DNA of 64,000 bases, from NCBI RefSeq assembly GCF_900108475.1, contig NZ_FNWO01000001.1, forward strand, positions 186,001 to 250,000, in the 5' to 3' direction. Positions 50,040 to 58,164 of this stretch are shown here, one piece after another (position 1 is the stretch's first letter; each line of letters opens with the position of its first letter). Origin of the DNA: Magnetospirillum fulvum. Its GTDB lineage: Bacteria; Pseudomonadota; Alphaproteobacteria; Rhodospirillales; Magnetospirillaceae. The position numbers and the translations under genes are program-made. Under the pieces are notes generated by a model that saw only the letters and a list, made by a program, of their open reading frames with translations, was not told the origin of the DNA and did no database searches.

Positions 50040-51011
50040 ATGACTTCACTCCCCCCACTGTCCCCCTGCTCCGCACAATCTGGCGGTGCGGCGCAACGCT
50101 GCGCCGGTCACCGCAATCCCGCCGCGGCAGACTCGCCCTTTCCCCACCTGGAAGGCCGCCACCCCTGTTTCAGCCTGACGCCGGAGGGCCATTCCCAAGC
50201 CGCCCGCCTGCATCTGCCGGTCAGTCCCGCCTGCAACATCACCTGTCGCTTCTGCCACCGCGCCTTCAACGACACCGACCATCGCCCCGGTGTCGCCCGC
50301 GCCCTGGTCTCCCCCGATCAGGCGGTTGACGTCGTTCGCCGCGCCCTTGATCTGTGCCCGTCCCTGGCGGTCGTCGGCATCGCCGGGCCGGGCGACACGC
50401 TGTGCACCGATCACGCCCTGCGCGCCTTTACCGCCATTCACACCGCCTTTCCCGATCTGATCAACTGCCTCTCGACCAACGGTCTGCGGCTGGCAGAAAA
50501 GGCCGAGGCGATTGTCGCCGCCGGAATCAAAACGGTGACGGTCACGGTCAATGCCGTCGATCCGACGATCGAGGCCGCGATCAGCCCGACCATTACCTAT
50601 CGCGGCCAGCGCCTGACCGGCACCGCCGCCGCCGCACGACTGATCCTCAACCAGATCGAGGGGATTCGTCGCATCACCGCCTTGGGAGGCGTGGTCAAGG
50701 TCAATACCGTTTTGATCCCCGGCCTCAACGATTCTCATGTCGAGGCGGTGGCACGGACGGTCGCCGCAGCCGGAGCGGCAATGATCAATCTGATCCCGCT
50801 GCTACCTGCCTTCGATTTCGCCGACCGGCCCGCCCCGAGCGCGGCGCAATTGGCCAAGGCGCAGGCGGCGGCCGGGGCTCATCTGACCGTTTTCAGCCAT
50901 TGCCATCGCTGCCGCGCCGATGCCTGCGGCATTCCCGGTCAAAGCGACGTCTCCGCCGTGCTTTACGGCGACACCGGTGTGAACTCCGCCGCGACGTTCT
51001 CGCACGGATAA
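50040..51011 (+). CDS. marB: NifB-like radical SAM protein (MarB) for nitrogenase-like cofactor
   Basis: A 323-residue radical SAM protein of the NifB family. The SAM motif is CNITCRFC (Cx3Cx2C) near residue 68, followed by GVARALVSPDQAVDVVRRA; the NifB-specific C-terminal CHRCRADACG is present. NifB makes the 8Fe-9S-C core shared by nitrogenase cofactors. ATG 50040 lies 11 bases after the NifX-like gene. It is followed by H, D and K subunit genes, matching the marBHDK arrangement in Rhodospirillum rubrum. No NifE or NifN genes are present, so the cofactor path may differ from that of molybdenum nitrogenase. Confidence 0.82.
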   Translation: MTSLPPLSPCSAQSGGAAQRCAGHRNPAAADSPFPHLEGRHPCFSLTPEGHSQAARLHLPVSPACNITCRFCHRAFNDTDHRPGVARALVSPDQAVDVVRRALDLCPSLAVVGIAGPGDTLCTDHALRAFTAIHTAFPDLINCLSTNGLRLAEKAEAIVAAGIKTVTVTVNAVDPTIEAAISPTITYRGQRLTGTAAAARLILNQIEGIRRITALGGVVKVNTVLIPGLNDSHVEAVARTVAAAGAAMINLIPLLPAFDFADRPAPSAAQLAKAQAAAGAHLTVFSHCHRCRADACGIPGQSDVSAVLYGDTGVNSAATFSHG

Positions 51012-51057
51012 CGCCAGTTCCTAAAAAGGTCTCTCGGTCAGAAGGAAAGATACGGCC

Positions 51058-51954
51058 ATGGGCACGAAGGTCATCAAGCAGATCGCCATCTACGGTAAGG
51101 GCGGGATCGGCAAATCGACCACCACGTCGAACATCACGGCCGCGCTGGCCGAGGCCGGATACAAAGTGATGCAGTTCGGCTGCGATCCCAAAAGCGACTC
51201 GACCAATACCCTGCGCGGCGGCGATTACATTCCGTCGGTGCTCGACCTGCTGCGGGAAAACGCCCGGGTCGATGCCCATAAAGCGGTGTTCGAAGGCTTT
51301 GCCGGGAGCTATTGCGTCGAAGCGGGTGGCCCCCAGCCGGGAGTGGGTTGTGCCGGACGCGGTATCATCAGCGCCTTCCAATTGCTTAAACAGCAAGAGA
51401 TTTTCGAGGAACTCGACCTCGATATCGTGATTTTCGACGTCCTGGGCGACGTGGTGTGCGGTGGCTTTGCCGTGCCGGTGCGCGAAGGGATCGCCAACCA
51501 CGTCTTTACCATCTCCTCGTCTGATTTCATGGCGATTTACGCTGCCAACAACCTGTTCAAGGGCATCAAGACCTATTCCGACAAAGGCGGGGCCTTGCTG
51601 GGCGGGGTGATCGCCAATTCGATCAACACCGATTTCCAGCGCGCGATCATCGACGATTTCGTCGAGAAGACGCAGACCCAGGTGATCGAATATGTGCCAC
51701 GGTCGCTGACGGTGACCCAGTCGGAATTGCAGGGCAAAACCACCATCGAGGCAGCCCCAACCTCGGAGCAGGCCCAGATTTATCGTCAACTGGCCCGCAA
51801 CATCATCGCCCACACGGAATCGAAGGTGCCAAGCCCGCTGGATTCCCAGGAATTGCGCGACTGGTCATCGGATTGGGGCCGTCGCCTGATCGAAGAGGAA
51901 ACCCGCCCGCGCCGCAAGGCCCGTCCGCGCCGCGCCGCCGCCCTTGCCTCCTGA
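51058..51954 (+). CDS. marH: Nitrogenase-like reductase iron protein (MarH)
   Basis: A 298-residue NifH-fold ATPase that delivers electrons to the catalytic pair. The P-loop is GKGGIGKSTTTSN, and the bridging [4Fe-4S] cysteines are in GVGCAGRGI and DVLGDVVCGGFA; switch and dimer segments follow. The Arg of CAGRG is the site where DraT ADP-ribosylates NifH, so post-translational control is possible if DraT exists. The C-terminus has a basic tail (RPRRKARPRRAAA) that NifH lacks. It is 46 bases after the NifB-like gene and 17 before the D subunit. Confidence 0.88.
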   Translation: MGTKVIKQIAIYGKGGIGKSTTTSNITAALAEAGYKVMQFGCDPKSDSTNTLRGGDYIPSVLDLLRENARVDAHKAVFEGFAGSYCVEAGGPQPGVGCAGRGIISAFQLLKQQEIFEELDLDIVIFDVLGDVVCGGFAVPVREGIANHVFTISSSDFMAIYAANNLFKGIKTYSDKGGALLGGVIANSINTDFQRAIIDDFVEKTQTQVIEYVPRSLTVTQSELQGKTTIEAAPTSEQAQIYRQLARNIIAHTESKVPSPLDSQELRDWSSDWGRRLIEEETRPRRKARPRRAAALAS

Positions 51955-51971
51955 GTCGAGGAGAATCAGAG

Positions 51972-53492
51972 ATGCCAATCAATCTGAAAACCCCCGTGGT
52001 GGAAAGCCGCGAACAGCGTCTTGGCACCATCGTCGGCTGGGACGGCTCCGCTTCGGAGTTGGCCCGGCAATCTGCCTATGCCCGTGGCTGCGGCAGCGGC
52101 GAGGGCAAGGGCTGCGGCCAGAAGGCGCGGCGGATTTGCGAACTGGAAGGACCGTTCACCCAGGGCTCGGTCTGCTCCGAGATGATGGTGGAAAATCAGG
52201 CCGGTCATATCCTCGACGCGGTGCTGATTCAGCACGCCCCGATCGGCTGCGGCGCCGGTCAGGTGTCCTATAACCTGCGCTTTCGCAACGGCCTCGCCGC
52301 CCGCCACAAGCCGGTGCAGAACATCCATCAGATCTGCACCAACCTGACCGAGCGCGACATGGTGTTCGGCGGGGTGGCTAAACTGGAGCAATCGGTGCGC
52401 GATGCCTGGGAGCGTCACCACCCCAAGGCGATCTTTATCGGCACCTCCTGCGCCACCGGCATCATCGGCGACGATGTCGATGGGGTCGCCAGCGCCTTCG
52501 AGGCCGAGCTTGGTATTCCGGTGATCCCGCTTCATTGCGAAGGCTTCAAATCGAAGCATTGGAGCACCGGATTCGACGCCGCCCAGCACGGCATCCTGCG
52601 GCAGATCGTCCGCAAGAACCCGACCCGCAAGCAAGACGATCTCGTCAACGTCATCAATCTGTGGGGTTCGGACGTGTTCTCGCCGATGCTGGCCAATCTC
52701 GGCCTACGGGTGAATTACGTCGTCGATCTGGCCAGTATCGAGGATCTGGCCCAGATGTCGGAAGCGGCGGCTACGGTCGGGTTCTGCTACACTCTGTCCT
52801 CCTATCTGGCGGCCGGGCTGGAACAGGAATTCGGCGTCCCCGAAATCAAGGCCCCGATGCCCTATGGCATTGCCGGGACCGATGCCTGGCTGCGTGAGAT
52901 CGGCCGGGTCACCCATCGCGAGGACAAGGCCGAAGCCTTCATCGCCGCCGAGCATGCCCGCATCGCCCCCCGGCTGGCCGATCTGCGCCGCCGCCTGGAG
53001 GGACGCAAAGGCTATGTCGCAACCGGGTCGGCCTATTCGCATGGCCTGATCTGCGTGCTGCGCGAGTTGGGAATCGAGGTCAACGGATCGCTGGTGTTCC
53101 ACCATGACCCGGTCTACGACAGCCAGGACCCGCGCCAGGACACCCTGACCCACCTGATCGACACCTATGGCGACGTGCCGCATTTCAGCGTCGGCAACCG
53201 CCAGCAATACCAATTCTATGCGCTGCTCCAGCGGGTCAAACCCGATTTCATCCTGATCCGCCACAACGGTCTGGCTCCGCTGGCCTCGCGGTTGGGAATT
53301 CCAGCCATTCCGCTGGGCGACGAACATCATGCGGTCGGCTACCAGGGCATCTTGAATATCGGCGAGTCTGTCCTGAACATCCTGGCCCATCGCAAGTTTC
53401 ATCTCGACCTCGCCGCTCACACCAAGCTTCCTTACAAGAAATGGTGGCTGGAACAGAAGGATCCCTTTGCCCTGGCGAAGCGCGTCGAATAG
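51972..53492 (+). CDS. marD: Nitrogenase-like reductase alpha subunit (MarD)
   Basis: A 506-residue NifD-family subunit. Cysteines in nitrogenase-like positions are QGSVCSEMM, HAPIGCGAG and GTSCATGIIGDDV, consistent with a P-type cluster. The segment LIPVIPLHCEGFKSKHWSTGFDAA-type (HCEGF) follows the nitrogenase fold. The N-terminus contains a Gly/Cys-rich stretch (RGCGSGEGKGCGQK). ATG 51972 is favoured; the longer frame overlaps marH. It lacks features of the protochlorophyllide or chlorophyllide reductases, and there is no G subunit as in V- or Fe-nitrogenases. In R. rubrum the orthologous system reduces methylthio-alkanes such as dimethyl sulfide and (2-methylthio)ethanol to methanethiol plus a hydrocarbon. 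Assignment rests on order and context. Confidence 0.78.
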   Translation: MPINLKTPVVESREQRLGTIVGWDGSASELARQSAYARGCGSGEGKGCGQKARRICELEGPFTQGSVCSEMMVENQAGHILDAVLIQHAPIGCGAGQVSYNLRFRNGLAARHKPVQNIHQICTNLTERDMVFGGVAKLEQSVRDAWERHHPKAIFIGTSCATGIIGDDVDGVASAFEAELGIPVIPLHCEGFKSKHWSTGFDAAQHGILRQIVRKNPTRKQDDLVNVINLWGSDVFSPMLANLGLRVNYVVDLASIEDLAQMSEAAATVGFCYTLSSYLAAGLEQEFGVPEIKAPMPYGIAGTDAWLREIGRVTHREDKAEAFIAAEHARIAPRLADLRRRLEGRKGYVATGSAYSHGLICVLRELGIEVNGSLVFHHDPVYDSQDPRQDTLTHLIDTYGDVPHFSVGNRQQYQFYALLQRVKPDFILIRHNGLAPLASRLGIPAIPLGDEHHAVGYQGILNIGESVLNILAHRKFHLDLAAHTKLPYKKWWLEQKDPFALAKRVE

Positions 53493-53510
53493 AGAAAGAA
53501 GACAGCGACC

Positions 53511-54881
53511 ATGACCATTGATCTCAATGACAAACCATTGCCGCCGTTGGTCAAGACCAACTCGATCGAGCAGGTCCGCTATCCTTGTTCGATCGCGGCA
53601 ATGCATTCGGTGTCGGCGATTCCCCGCGTCATCCCGATCACCCATTGCGGGCCGGGCTGCGCCGACAAACAATTCGTCAATCTGGCGATGTACAATGCCT
53701 GGCAGGGCGGCGGCTATGGCGGCGGCGCGGTGGTGCCCAGCACCAACGCTTCCGAACGCGAAGTGGTGTTCGGCGGGGCCGACCGTCTGCGCGAACTGAT
53801 TGGCGCGACTCAGAATATTCTCGACGCCGATCTGTTCGTGGTGCTGACCGGCTGCATCTCCGATCTGGTCGGCGACGATGTCGGCTCGGTGGTGCGCGAG
53901 TTCCGCGATGCCGAAACACCGGTGACCTTTGCCGAAACCGGCGGCTTTAAGGGCAACAATTTCACCGGCCACGAATTGGTCGCCCGCGCCATCATCGACC
54001 AATATGTCGGCCCCTATGACGGGCCGAAGCAAGCCGGGCTGGTCAATGTCTGGTCGCTGCTGCCCTATCACAATCCGTTCTGGCGGGGCGATCTGGCCGA
54101 GATCAAGCGCATCCTCGAAGGGGCGGGTCTGACCGTCAACATCTTGTTCGGACAGCATTCCGGTGGTGTCGCGGAGTGGAAGACAATTCCCCAGGCCCAG
54201 TTCAATCTGGTGCTGTCGCCCTGGCTGGGCCTTGATGTCGCCCGTCACCTTGAACGCACCTACGGCCAGCCGTTCCTGCACGTTCCGGTTCTGCCGATCG
54301 GAGCAAAAGCCTGTGCCGACCTGATCCGCAGGGTGGTCGCGTTTGCCGGGCTGGACCCCGCCCCGGCCGAGGCGTTCATCGCCGCCGAGGAGCGCATCTA
54401 TTACAGCTACCTCGAAGACTTCACCACCTTCTACGCCGAATATTGGTGGGGATTGCCGGCCAAATTCGCGGTGCTGTCCGACAGCACCTACAATCTTGCC
54501 CTGACCAAGTTCCTGGTCAACCAGTTGGGGCTGATCCCGGCGCTTCAGATCATCACCGACAATCCGCCGGAAGAGTTTCGTCCGGCGATTGAGGCCGAAT
54601 ACCGCACCATCGCCGAGGATGTCTCGACCGAGGTCGAGTTCGAGGAAGACAGCTACATCATCCATCAGAAACTGCTGCGGACCGATTTCGGCCACAAACC
54701 GCCGATCATCTTTGGCACGACCTGGGAACGCGACGTCGCCAAGGGACTGAAGGCCCCGATTGTCGAGGTCACCTTTCCCACCACCTATGAAGTGGTGCTG
54801 TCGCGCTCTCATGTCGGCTATCGCGGCGCACTGACCCTGCTGGAGAAGATCTACACCACCATCGTCAGCGCCTCGGCCTGA
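53511..54881 (+). CDS. marK: Nitrogenase-like reductase beta subunit (MarK)
   Basis: A 456-residue NifK-family subunit. P-cluster-type cysteines are in VRYPCSIAAMHS, THCGPGCADKQF and VLTGCISDLVGDDV. Later segments (FKGNNFTGHELVARAII, FGQHSGGVAEWKTIP, FAVLSDSTYNLALTKFLVNQLGL, PPIIFGTTWERDVAK) follow the K-subunit pattern. It forms the alpha2-beta2 component with MarD. RBS AAGAAGACAGCGACC precedes the ATG. A long hairpin follows the stop, suggesting the operon ends here. Confidence 0.8.
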   Translation: MTIDLNDKPLPPLVKTNSIEQVRYPCSIAAMHSVSAIPRVIPITHCGPGCADKQFVNLAMYNAWQGGGYGGGAVVPSTNASEREVVFGGADRLRELIGATQNILDADLFVVLTGCISDLVGDDVGSVVREFRDAETPVTFAETGGFKGNNFTGHELVARAIIDQYVGPYDGPKQAGLVNVWSLLPYHNPFWRGDLAEIKRILEGAGLTVNILFGQHSGGVAEWKTIPQAQFNLVLSPWLGLDVARHLERTYGQPFLHVPVLPIGAKACADLIRRVVAFAGLDPAPAEAFIAAEERIYYSYLEDFTTFYAEYWWGLPAKFAVLSDSTYNLALTKFLVNQLGLIPALQIITDNPPEEFRPAIEAEYRTIAEDVSTEVEFEEDSYIIHQKLLRTDFGHKPPIIFGTTWERDVAKGLKAPIVEVTFPTTYEVVLSRSHVGYRGALTLLEKIYTTIVSASA

Positions 54882-54886
54882 TCGCG

Positions 54887-54931
54887 ATTCCCCCGTGTCT
54901 CTAATCCCGACTGGGCGGAGAAACGGGGGAT
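54887..54931 (+). terminator. Imperfect hairpin terminator after the mar operon
   Basis: Stem of about 13 pairs with two mismatches (ATTCCCCCGTGTCTC pairing with GAGAAACGGGGGATT) around a loop of about 15 bases, followed by TCCCCATAAACCC. It starts six bases after the marK stop. Confidence 0.6.
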
Positions 54932-55012
54932 TCCCCATAAACCCATTAAATCTATTTACTAACCATATTAGTGTGGATTAATCTCCGCGGCCTCATCACT
55001 GAGGCATCACGT

Positions 55013-56056
55013 ATGAGCCACACATCGCCGATTTCTCCCCCGCCCGCCGCTCTCACCCTACCTGCGGGCACGCTGGAACGATGGACCCAGGGCATTCTGA
55101 GCCGCGTCGGCCTCTCGGACGAAGACGCCGCGCTGGCGGCGGCGGGGCTGATCGATGCCGACCGGCGCGGCTATGCCACCCACGGCATCGCCCGGCTCGA
55201 TGCCTATGTGACCCGGTTGCAAAGCGGAGAAATCAACCCCACCCCCCGCCTCGCCATCACCGATCAGGCCGGTGTGCTGTCGATAGATGGCGACCTTGGG
55301 CTGGGGCTAGCGGTGGGGGTCCGCAGCATTGATGCTGCGCTGTCCCACCTGGACGGCAAGGCGGCACAGATTTTTCTGTTAAGGCGCTCCGGACATCTGG
55401 GCGCGCTCGGCTTTTACGTCCGCCGCGCCGCTCTGGCCGGAAAGGTCGCCCTGCTGGCCCAGGTGTCGCAACCGATCATGGCCCCGCCAGGGTCTTTGGC
55501 CCCGGCCATCGGTAACAATCCGATCGCGCTCGCCGCGCCGATGCAGGACGGCCCGCCGCTGGTCATCGATCTGTCGTGCAGCCGGGTTGCGCGCGGCAAC
55601 GTCTTTCTCGCCGCCCGCACTGGAAGTCCGATCCCCGAAGATTGGGCAATCGGGCGCGACGGGACCCCCACCACCGACCCGGCCGAGGCTCTGCTGGGCG
55701 CGATGCTGCCGATGGGCGATCACAAGGGTCTGGCCCTGGCGATGCTGGTTCAGGTTCTGGCAGGCAGCCTGACCGGCACCGAGCCTCACAGCGGCGTCAG
55801 CAAGGGGGTTGCGATCGAGGTCGGCGCGTTCGGACTTGTCATCGATCCCGACCGTCTGGTCGGGCGCGCCGCCTTTGACACTCACATCGAGCGCTGGACC
55901 AACCGCTATCGCGCTGCCGTCGGCTCGAACGGCCGACTGCCCGGGCGGGGCGACCCCGCCGACCTCGTGACATTGCCTCCCTCCATCCGGGACGAACTGG
56001 CCAATCTGGGCGCGACGTTCGGACTTCCCCTCCCGTCAGGAACGAACCTCTCATGA
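55013..56056 (+). CDS. comC: LDH2-family 2-hydroxyacid dehydrogenase, probable (R)-sulfolactate dehydrogenase (ComC-like)
   Basis: A 347-residue NAD(P)-dependent dehydrogenase of the malate/L-lactate dehydrogenase 2 family. The catalytic His is in RRGYATHGIARLDAYV; the segments HLGALGFYVRRAA and GDHKGLALAMLVQVLAGSLTG are standard. ComC, which interconverts sulfolactate and sulfopyruvate, belongs to this family. SuyA/SuyB homologues at the end of this operon act on sulfolactate, so this is the best guess. Malate or another 2-hydroxyacid is possible, since fumarase and fumarate reductase genes follow. Start ATG 55013 (GAGG upstream); an AT-rich promoter region lies at 54935-54975. It overlaps the ABC ATPase gene in ATGA. 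Confidence 0.65.
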   Translation: MSHTSPISPPPAALTLPAGTLERWTQGILSRVGLSDEDAALAAAGLIDADRRGYATHGIARLDAYVTRLQSGEINPTPRLAITDQAGVLSIDGDLGLGLAVGVRSIDAALSHLDGKAAQIFLLRRSGHLGALGFYVRRAALAGKVALLAQVSQPIMAPPGSLAPAIGNNPIALAAPMQDGPPLVIDLSCSRVARGNVFLAARTGSPIPEDWAIGRDGTPTTDPAEALLGAMLPMGDHKGLALAMLVQVLAGSLTGTEPHSGVSKGVAIEVGAFGLVIDPDRLVGRAAFDTHIERWTNRYRAAVGSNGRLPGRGDPADLVTLPPSIRDELANLGATFGLPLPSGTNLS

Positions 56057-56850
56057 CGACTGACACGGCCCCCCCGCTGCTGCGGGTCGAAGGCGTAACC
56101 CTGCAATACCAGACCACTGCCGAACTGGTCACCGCGACGTGGCGGGTCGATTTCGAGGCGCGGCGAGGCGAGCGTCTGGTCCTGCTCGGCCCGTCGGGCT
56201 GCGGCAAATCGACCTTGCTGAAATGCGTCGGCGGCTTCATCGCCCCGGTCGAGGGCCGCGTCACCCTGGCCGGGCGCGAGGTCACCGCTCCCGGCCCGGA
56301 CCGGATGGTGGTGTTCCAGGAATTCGACCAATTGCTGCCGTGGAAAACGGTGCGCCAAAACATCGAATTCCCTTTGCGTCAGGTCAAGAACGGCCTGAGC
56401 GCCTCGGCCGTGCACGACCGGGCGCAACGGCTGATCGACAAGGTCGGTCTGTCCCACTTCGCCGACCACTTCCCCCATCATCTGTCGGGAGGGATGAAGC
56501 AGCGGGTCGCCATCGCCCGCGCCATGGCGATGGAGCCGGAAATCCTGCTGATGGACGAGCCGTTCGCCTCGCTCGATGCGCTGACGCGACGGCGGATGCA
56601 AGACGAGTTGCTGGCACTGTGGGCCGACACCCGCTTCACCATGTTGTTCGTCACCCACTCGATCGAAGAAGCGATCATCGTCGGCAGCCGGATCGTCGTG
56701 CTGTCGCCCCATCCCGGCCGGGTCCGCGCCGTGCTTGATGCCCGCACCGCCGCGGGCGAGATTCTGGGCGAGGCCGCCGCCCGCGCCCTGAACGAGGAAA
56801 TCAGCACGATGCTGTTCTCGCAACGCTTTGAAAACGGCGGTGGCATCTGA
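56053..56850 (+). CDS. ABC transporter ATPase, sulfonate/nitrate type
   Basis: A 265-residue ATPase. Walker A GPSGCGKSTLL, Q-loop VFQEFDQLLPWKTV, signature LSGGMKQRVAIARAM, Walker B ILLMDEPFASLD and H-loop VTHSIEEA are intact. Its permease appears 6 kb downstream in the same operon, with redox genes between; no binding protein is visible in the window and it may lie past the right edge. Overlaps on both sides (ATGA with the dehydrogenase, TGATG with frdB) show tight coupling. Confidence 0.92.
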   Translation: MTTDTAPPLLRVEGVTLQYQTTAELVTATWRVDFEARRGERLVLLGPSGCGKSTLLKCVGGFIAPVEGRVTLAGREVTAPGPDRMVVFQEFDQLLPWKTVRQNIEFPLRQVKNGLSASAVHDRAQRLIDKVGLSHFADHFPHHLSGGMKQRVAIARAMAMEPEILLMDEPFASLDALTRRRMQDELLALWADTRFTMLFVTHSIEEAIIVGSRIVVLSPHPGRVRAVLDARTAAGEILGEAAARALNEEISTMLFSQRFENGGGI

Positions 56851-57581
56851 TGGCAGACGATGCGGCCTCACCACCTTTGACCGTCGCGATCTGGCGCGGC
56901 GACGCGCGCAAAGGCAGCCTTGTCTCCTATCGCGTTCCCAACCGTCCGGGTCAGACGATCCTGGACGTGCTGACCTGGGTCCAGCGCACCGCCGAGCCCG
57001 GCCTCGCCTATCGCTTCGCCTGCCGGGTGGGAATGTGCGGATCGTGCGCGCTGACGATCAACGGCCTGCCCCGCTGGGCCTGCCGCACCCGCGCCGAAGC
57101 GGTGGCCCGTGACAACCGGATCGAGATCAGGCCGTTGCGCCATTTCCCGGTGATCCGCGATCTGGTCGCCGATGTCGAAGCCTTTTTCGAGCGCTGGCAG
57201 CGGGCGTTCGGCCGCTTCGGTCCGAGCGGTCCCGAAGCCACTGATTTCGCCCGGATTGCTCCCGACGATCCCGACCGGCGCGCCGCCGACGCGGCGATCG
57301 AATGCATCGGCTGCGGCATCTGCTTTGCCGCCTGCGACACGGTGGGAGCCAATCCCGATTATCTGGGACCGGCCGCGCTCAACCGGGCCTGGGCCGCGCA
57401 CAATGACAGCCGCGACGATCGCCGCGCCCATCTGCGGGCAGCGGTCCAGAATGGCGGCGCCCATACCTGCCATTCGCAGGGAAGTTGCCGCCGGGTTTGC
57501 CCGGTCGGACGCGATCTGACCCGATCGATTGCCGGACTGAAGCGCAAGAGTCTGACCGCCGCGCTGAAGGGGAAATTATGA
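56850..57581 (+). CDS. Succinate dehydrogenase/fumarate reductase iron-sulfur subunit
   Basis: A 243-residue B subunit. The [2Fe-2S] motif is CRVGMCGSCALTINGLPRWAC, the [4Fe-4S] motif CIGCGICFAAC, and the third cluster site is CHSQGSCRRVCPVG, with an atypical spacing and Gln/Gly in place of the usual second Cys region. It carries electrons between the flavoprotein and the quinone-binding membrane subunits. It overlaps the ABC ATPase by one base and the C subunit by four. The start RGDARKGSLVSYRVPNRPGQTILDVL fits the family. Confidence 0.87.
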   Translation: MADDAASPPLTVAIWRGDARKGSLVSYRVPNRPGQTILDVLTWVQRTAEPGLAYRFACRVGMCGSCALTINGLPRWACRTRAEAVARDNRIEIRPLRHFPVIRDLVADVEAFFERWQRAFGRFGPSGPEATDFARIAPDDPDRRAADAAIECIGCGICFAACDTVGANPDYLGPAALNRAWAAHNDSRDDRRAHLRAAVQNGGAHTCHSQGSCRRVCPVGRDLTRSIAGLKRKSLTAALKGKL

Positions 57582-57895
57582 CCGAGTTTCGCCTCTACCT
57601 GATCCAGCGCGTGACCGCTGCCTTGCTGCTCGGGCTGGGGCTGGTCCATCTCGGAACGATCCTGTCGGCAACCGAGGCCCCGCTCTCCGCCGCTGACATT
57701 CTGGCCCGGACCCGCGCCTCGGCGCTGTGGCCGATTTTCTATGGCGTGTTCGTTCTGGCCGCCGCGACCCATGCCGCGATTGGGCTGCGGACCATCGCCC
57801 GCGAATGGCTGGGGTGGCGGCGCGATATCTGGGTGATGGCGCTGTGGCTGGCTCTGACCGGGCTTGGCCTGCGCGCGGTGTGGGGGATCGCCTGA
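57578..57895 (+). CDS. Succinate dehydrogenase/fumarate reductase membrane subunit C
   Basis: A 105-residue membrane protein with three helices: YLIQRVTAALLLGLGLVHLGTIL, ALWPIFYGVFVLAAATHAAIGL and DIWVMALWLALTGLGLRAV. Histidines in the first and second helices (VHLG, ATHA) are candidate heme b or quinone ligands. Together with the next gene it anchors the complex and exchanges electrons with quinone. It overlaps both neighbours (ATGA and TGATG). Confidence 0.82.
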   Translation: MTEFRLYLIQRVTAALLLGLGLVHLGTILSATEAPLSAADILARTRASALWPIFYGVFVLAAATHAAIGLRTIAREWLGWRRDIWVMALWLALTGLGLRAVWGIA

Positions 57896-58164
57896 TGTCG
57901 AACCGTCCTTTGCGATCGCATCGGGATCATCCCGGCTGGTGGGCCTATCTGCTTCACCGCCTGTCGGGCTTGGTCATTGCTCTGTTTCTACCGCTGCATT
58001 TCCTCGCTCTCGGGCTGGCACTCGACGCCGCCATGCTCGACGACTTTCTCGATTGGACCCACGCCCCGCTGGTGCGGGTCACCGAAATTGTTTTGGTTGT
58101 CGCCCTGATCGCCCACCTGATCGGTGGGGCACGATTGCTGCTGCGCGAGGTCTGGCCATGGTGA
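57895..58164 (+). CDS. Succinate dehydrogenase/fumarate reductase membrane subunit D
   Basis: An 89-residue membrane protein. WWAYLLHRLSGLVIALFLPLHFLALGL is the classic SdhC/D entry with HRxSG and a second His; the last helix (EIVLVVALIAHLIGGARLLL) has another His. These are the likely heme and quinone contacts. The start shares a base with the C subunit stop; the end overlaps the flavoprotein gene by seven bases. Confidence 0.82.
   Translation: MSNRPLRSHRDHPGWWAYLLHRLSGLVIALFLPLHFLALGLALDAAMLDDFLDWTHAPLVRVTEIVLVVALIAHLIGGARLLLREVWPW

Noticed and set aside
51972-54881. Assignment as molybdenum, vanadium or iron-only nitrogenase
   Set aside because: No NifE/NifN, no G subunit, different cysteine surroundings and an organosulfur neighbourhood. 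The mar-type reading fits better, though a tree is needed for certainty.
52704-54938. A 744-codon minus-strand frame over the nitrogenase-like D and K genes
   Set aside because: Shadow of marD and marK. Composition is Gly/Asp/Gln-rich and no motif is seen.
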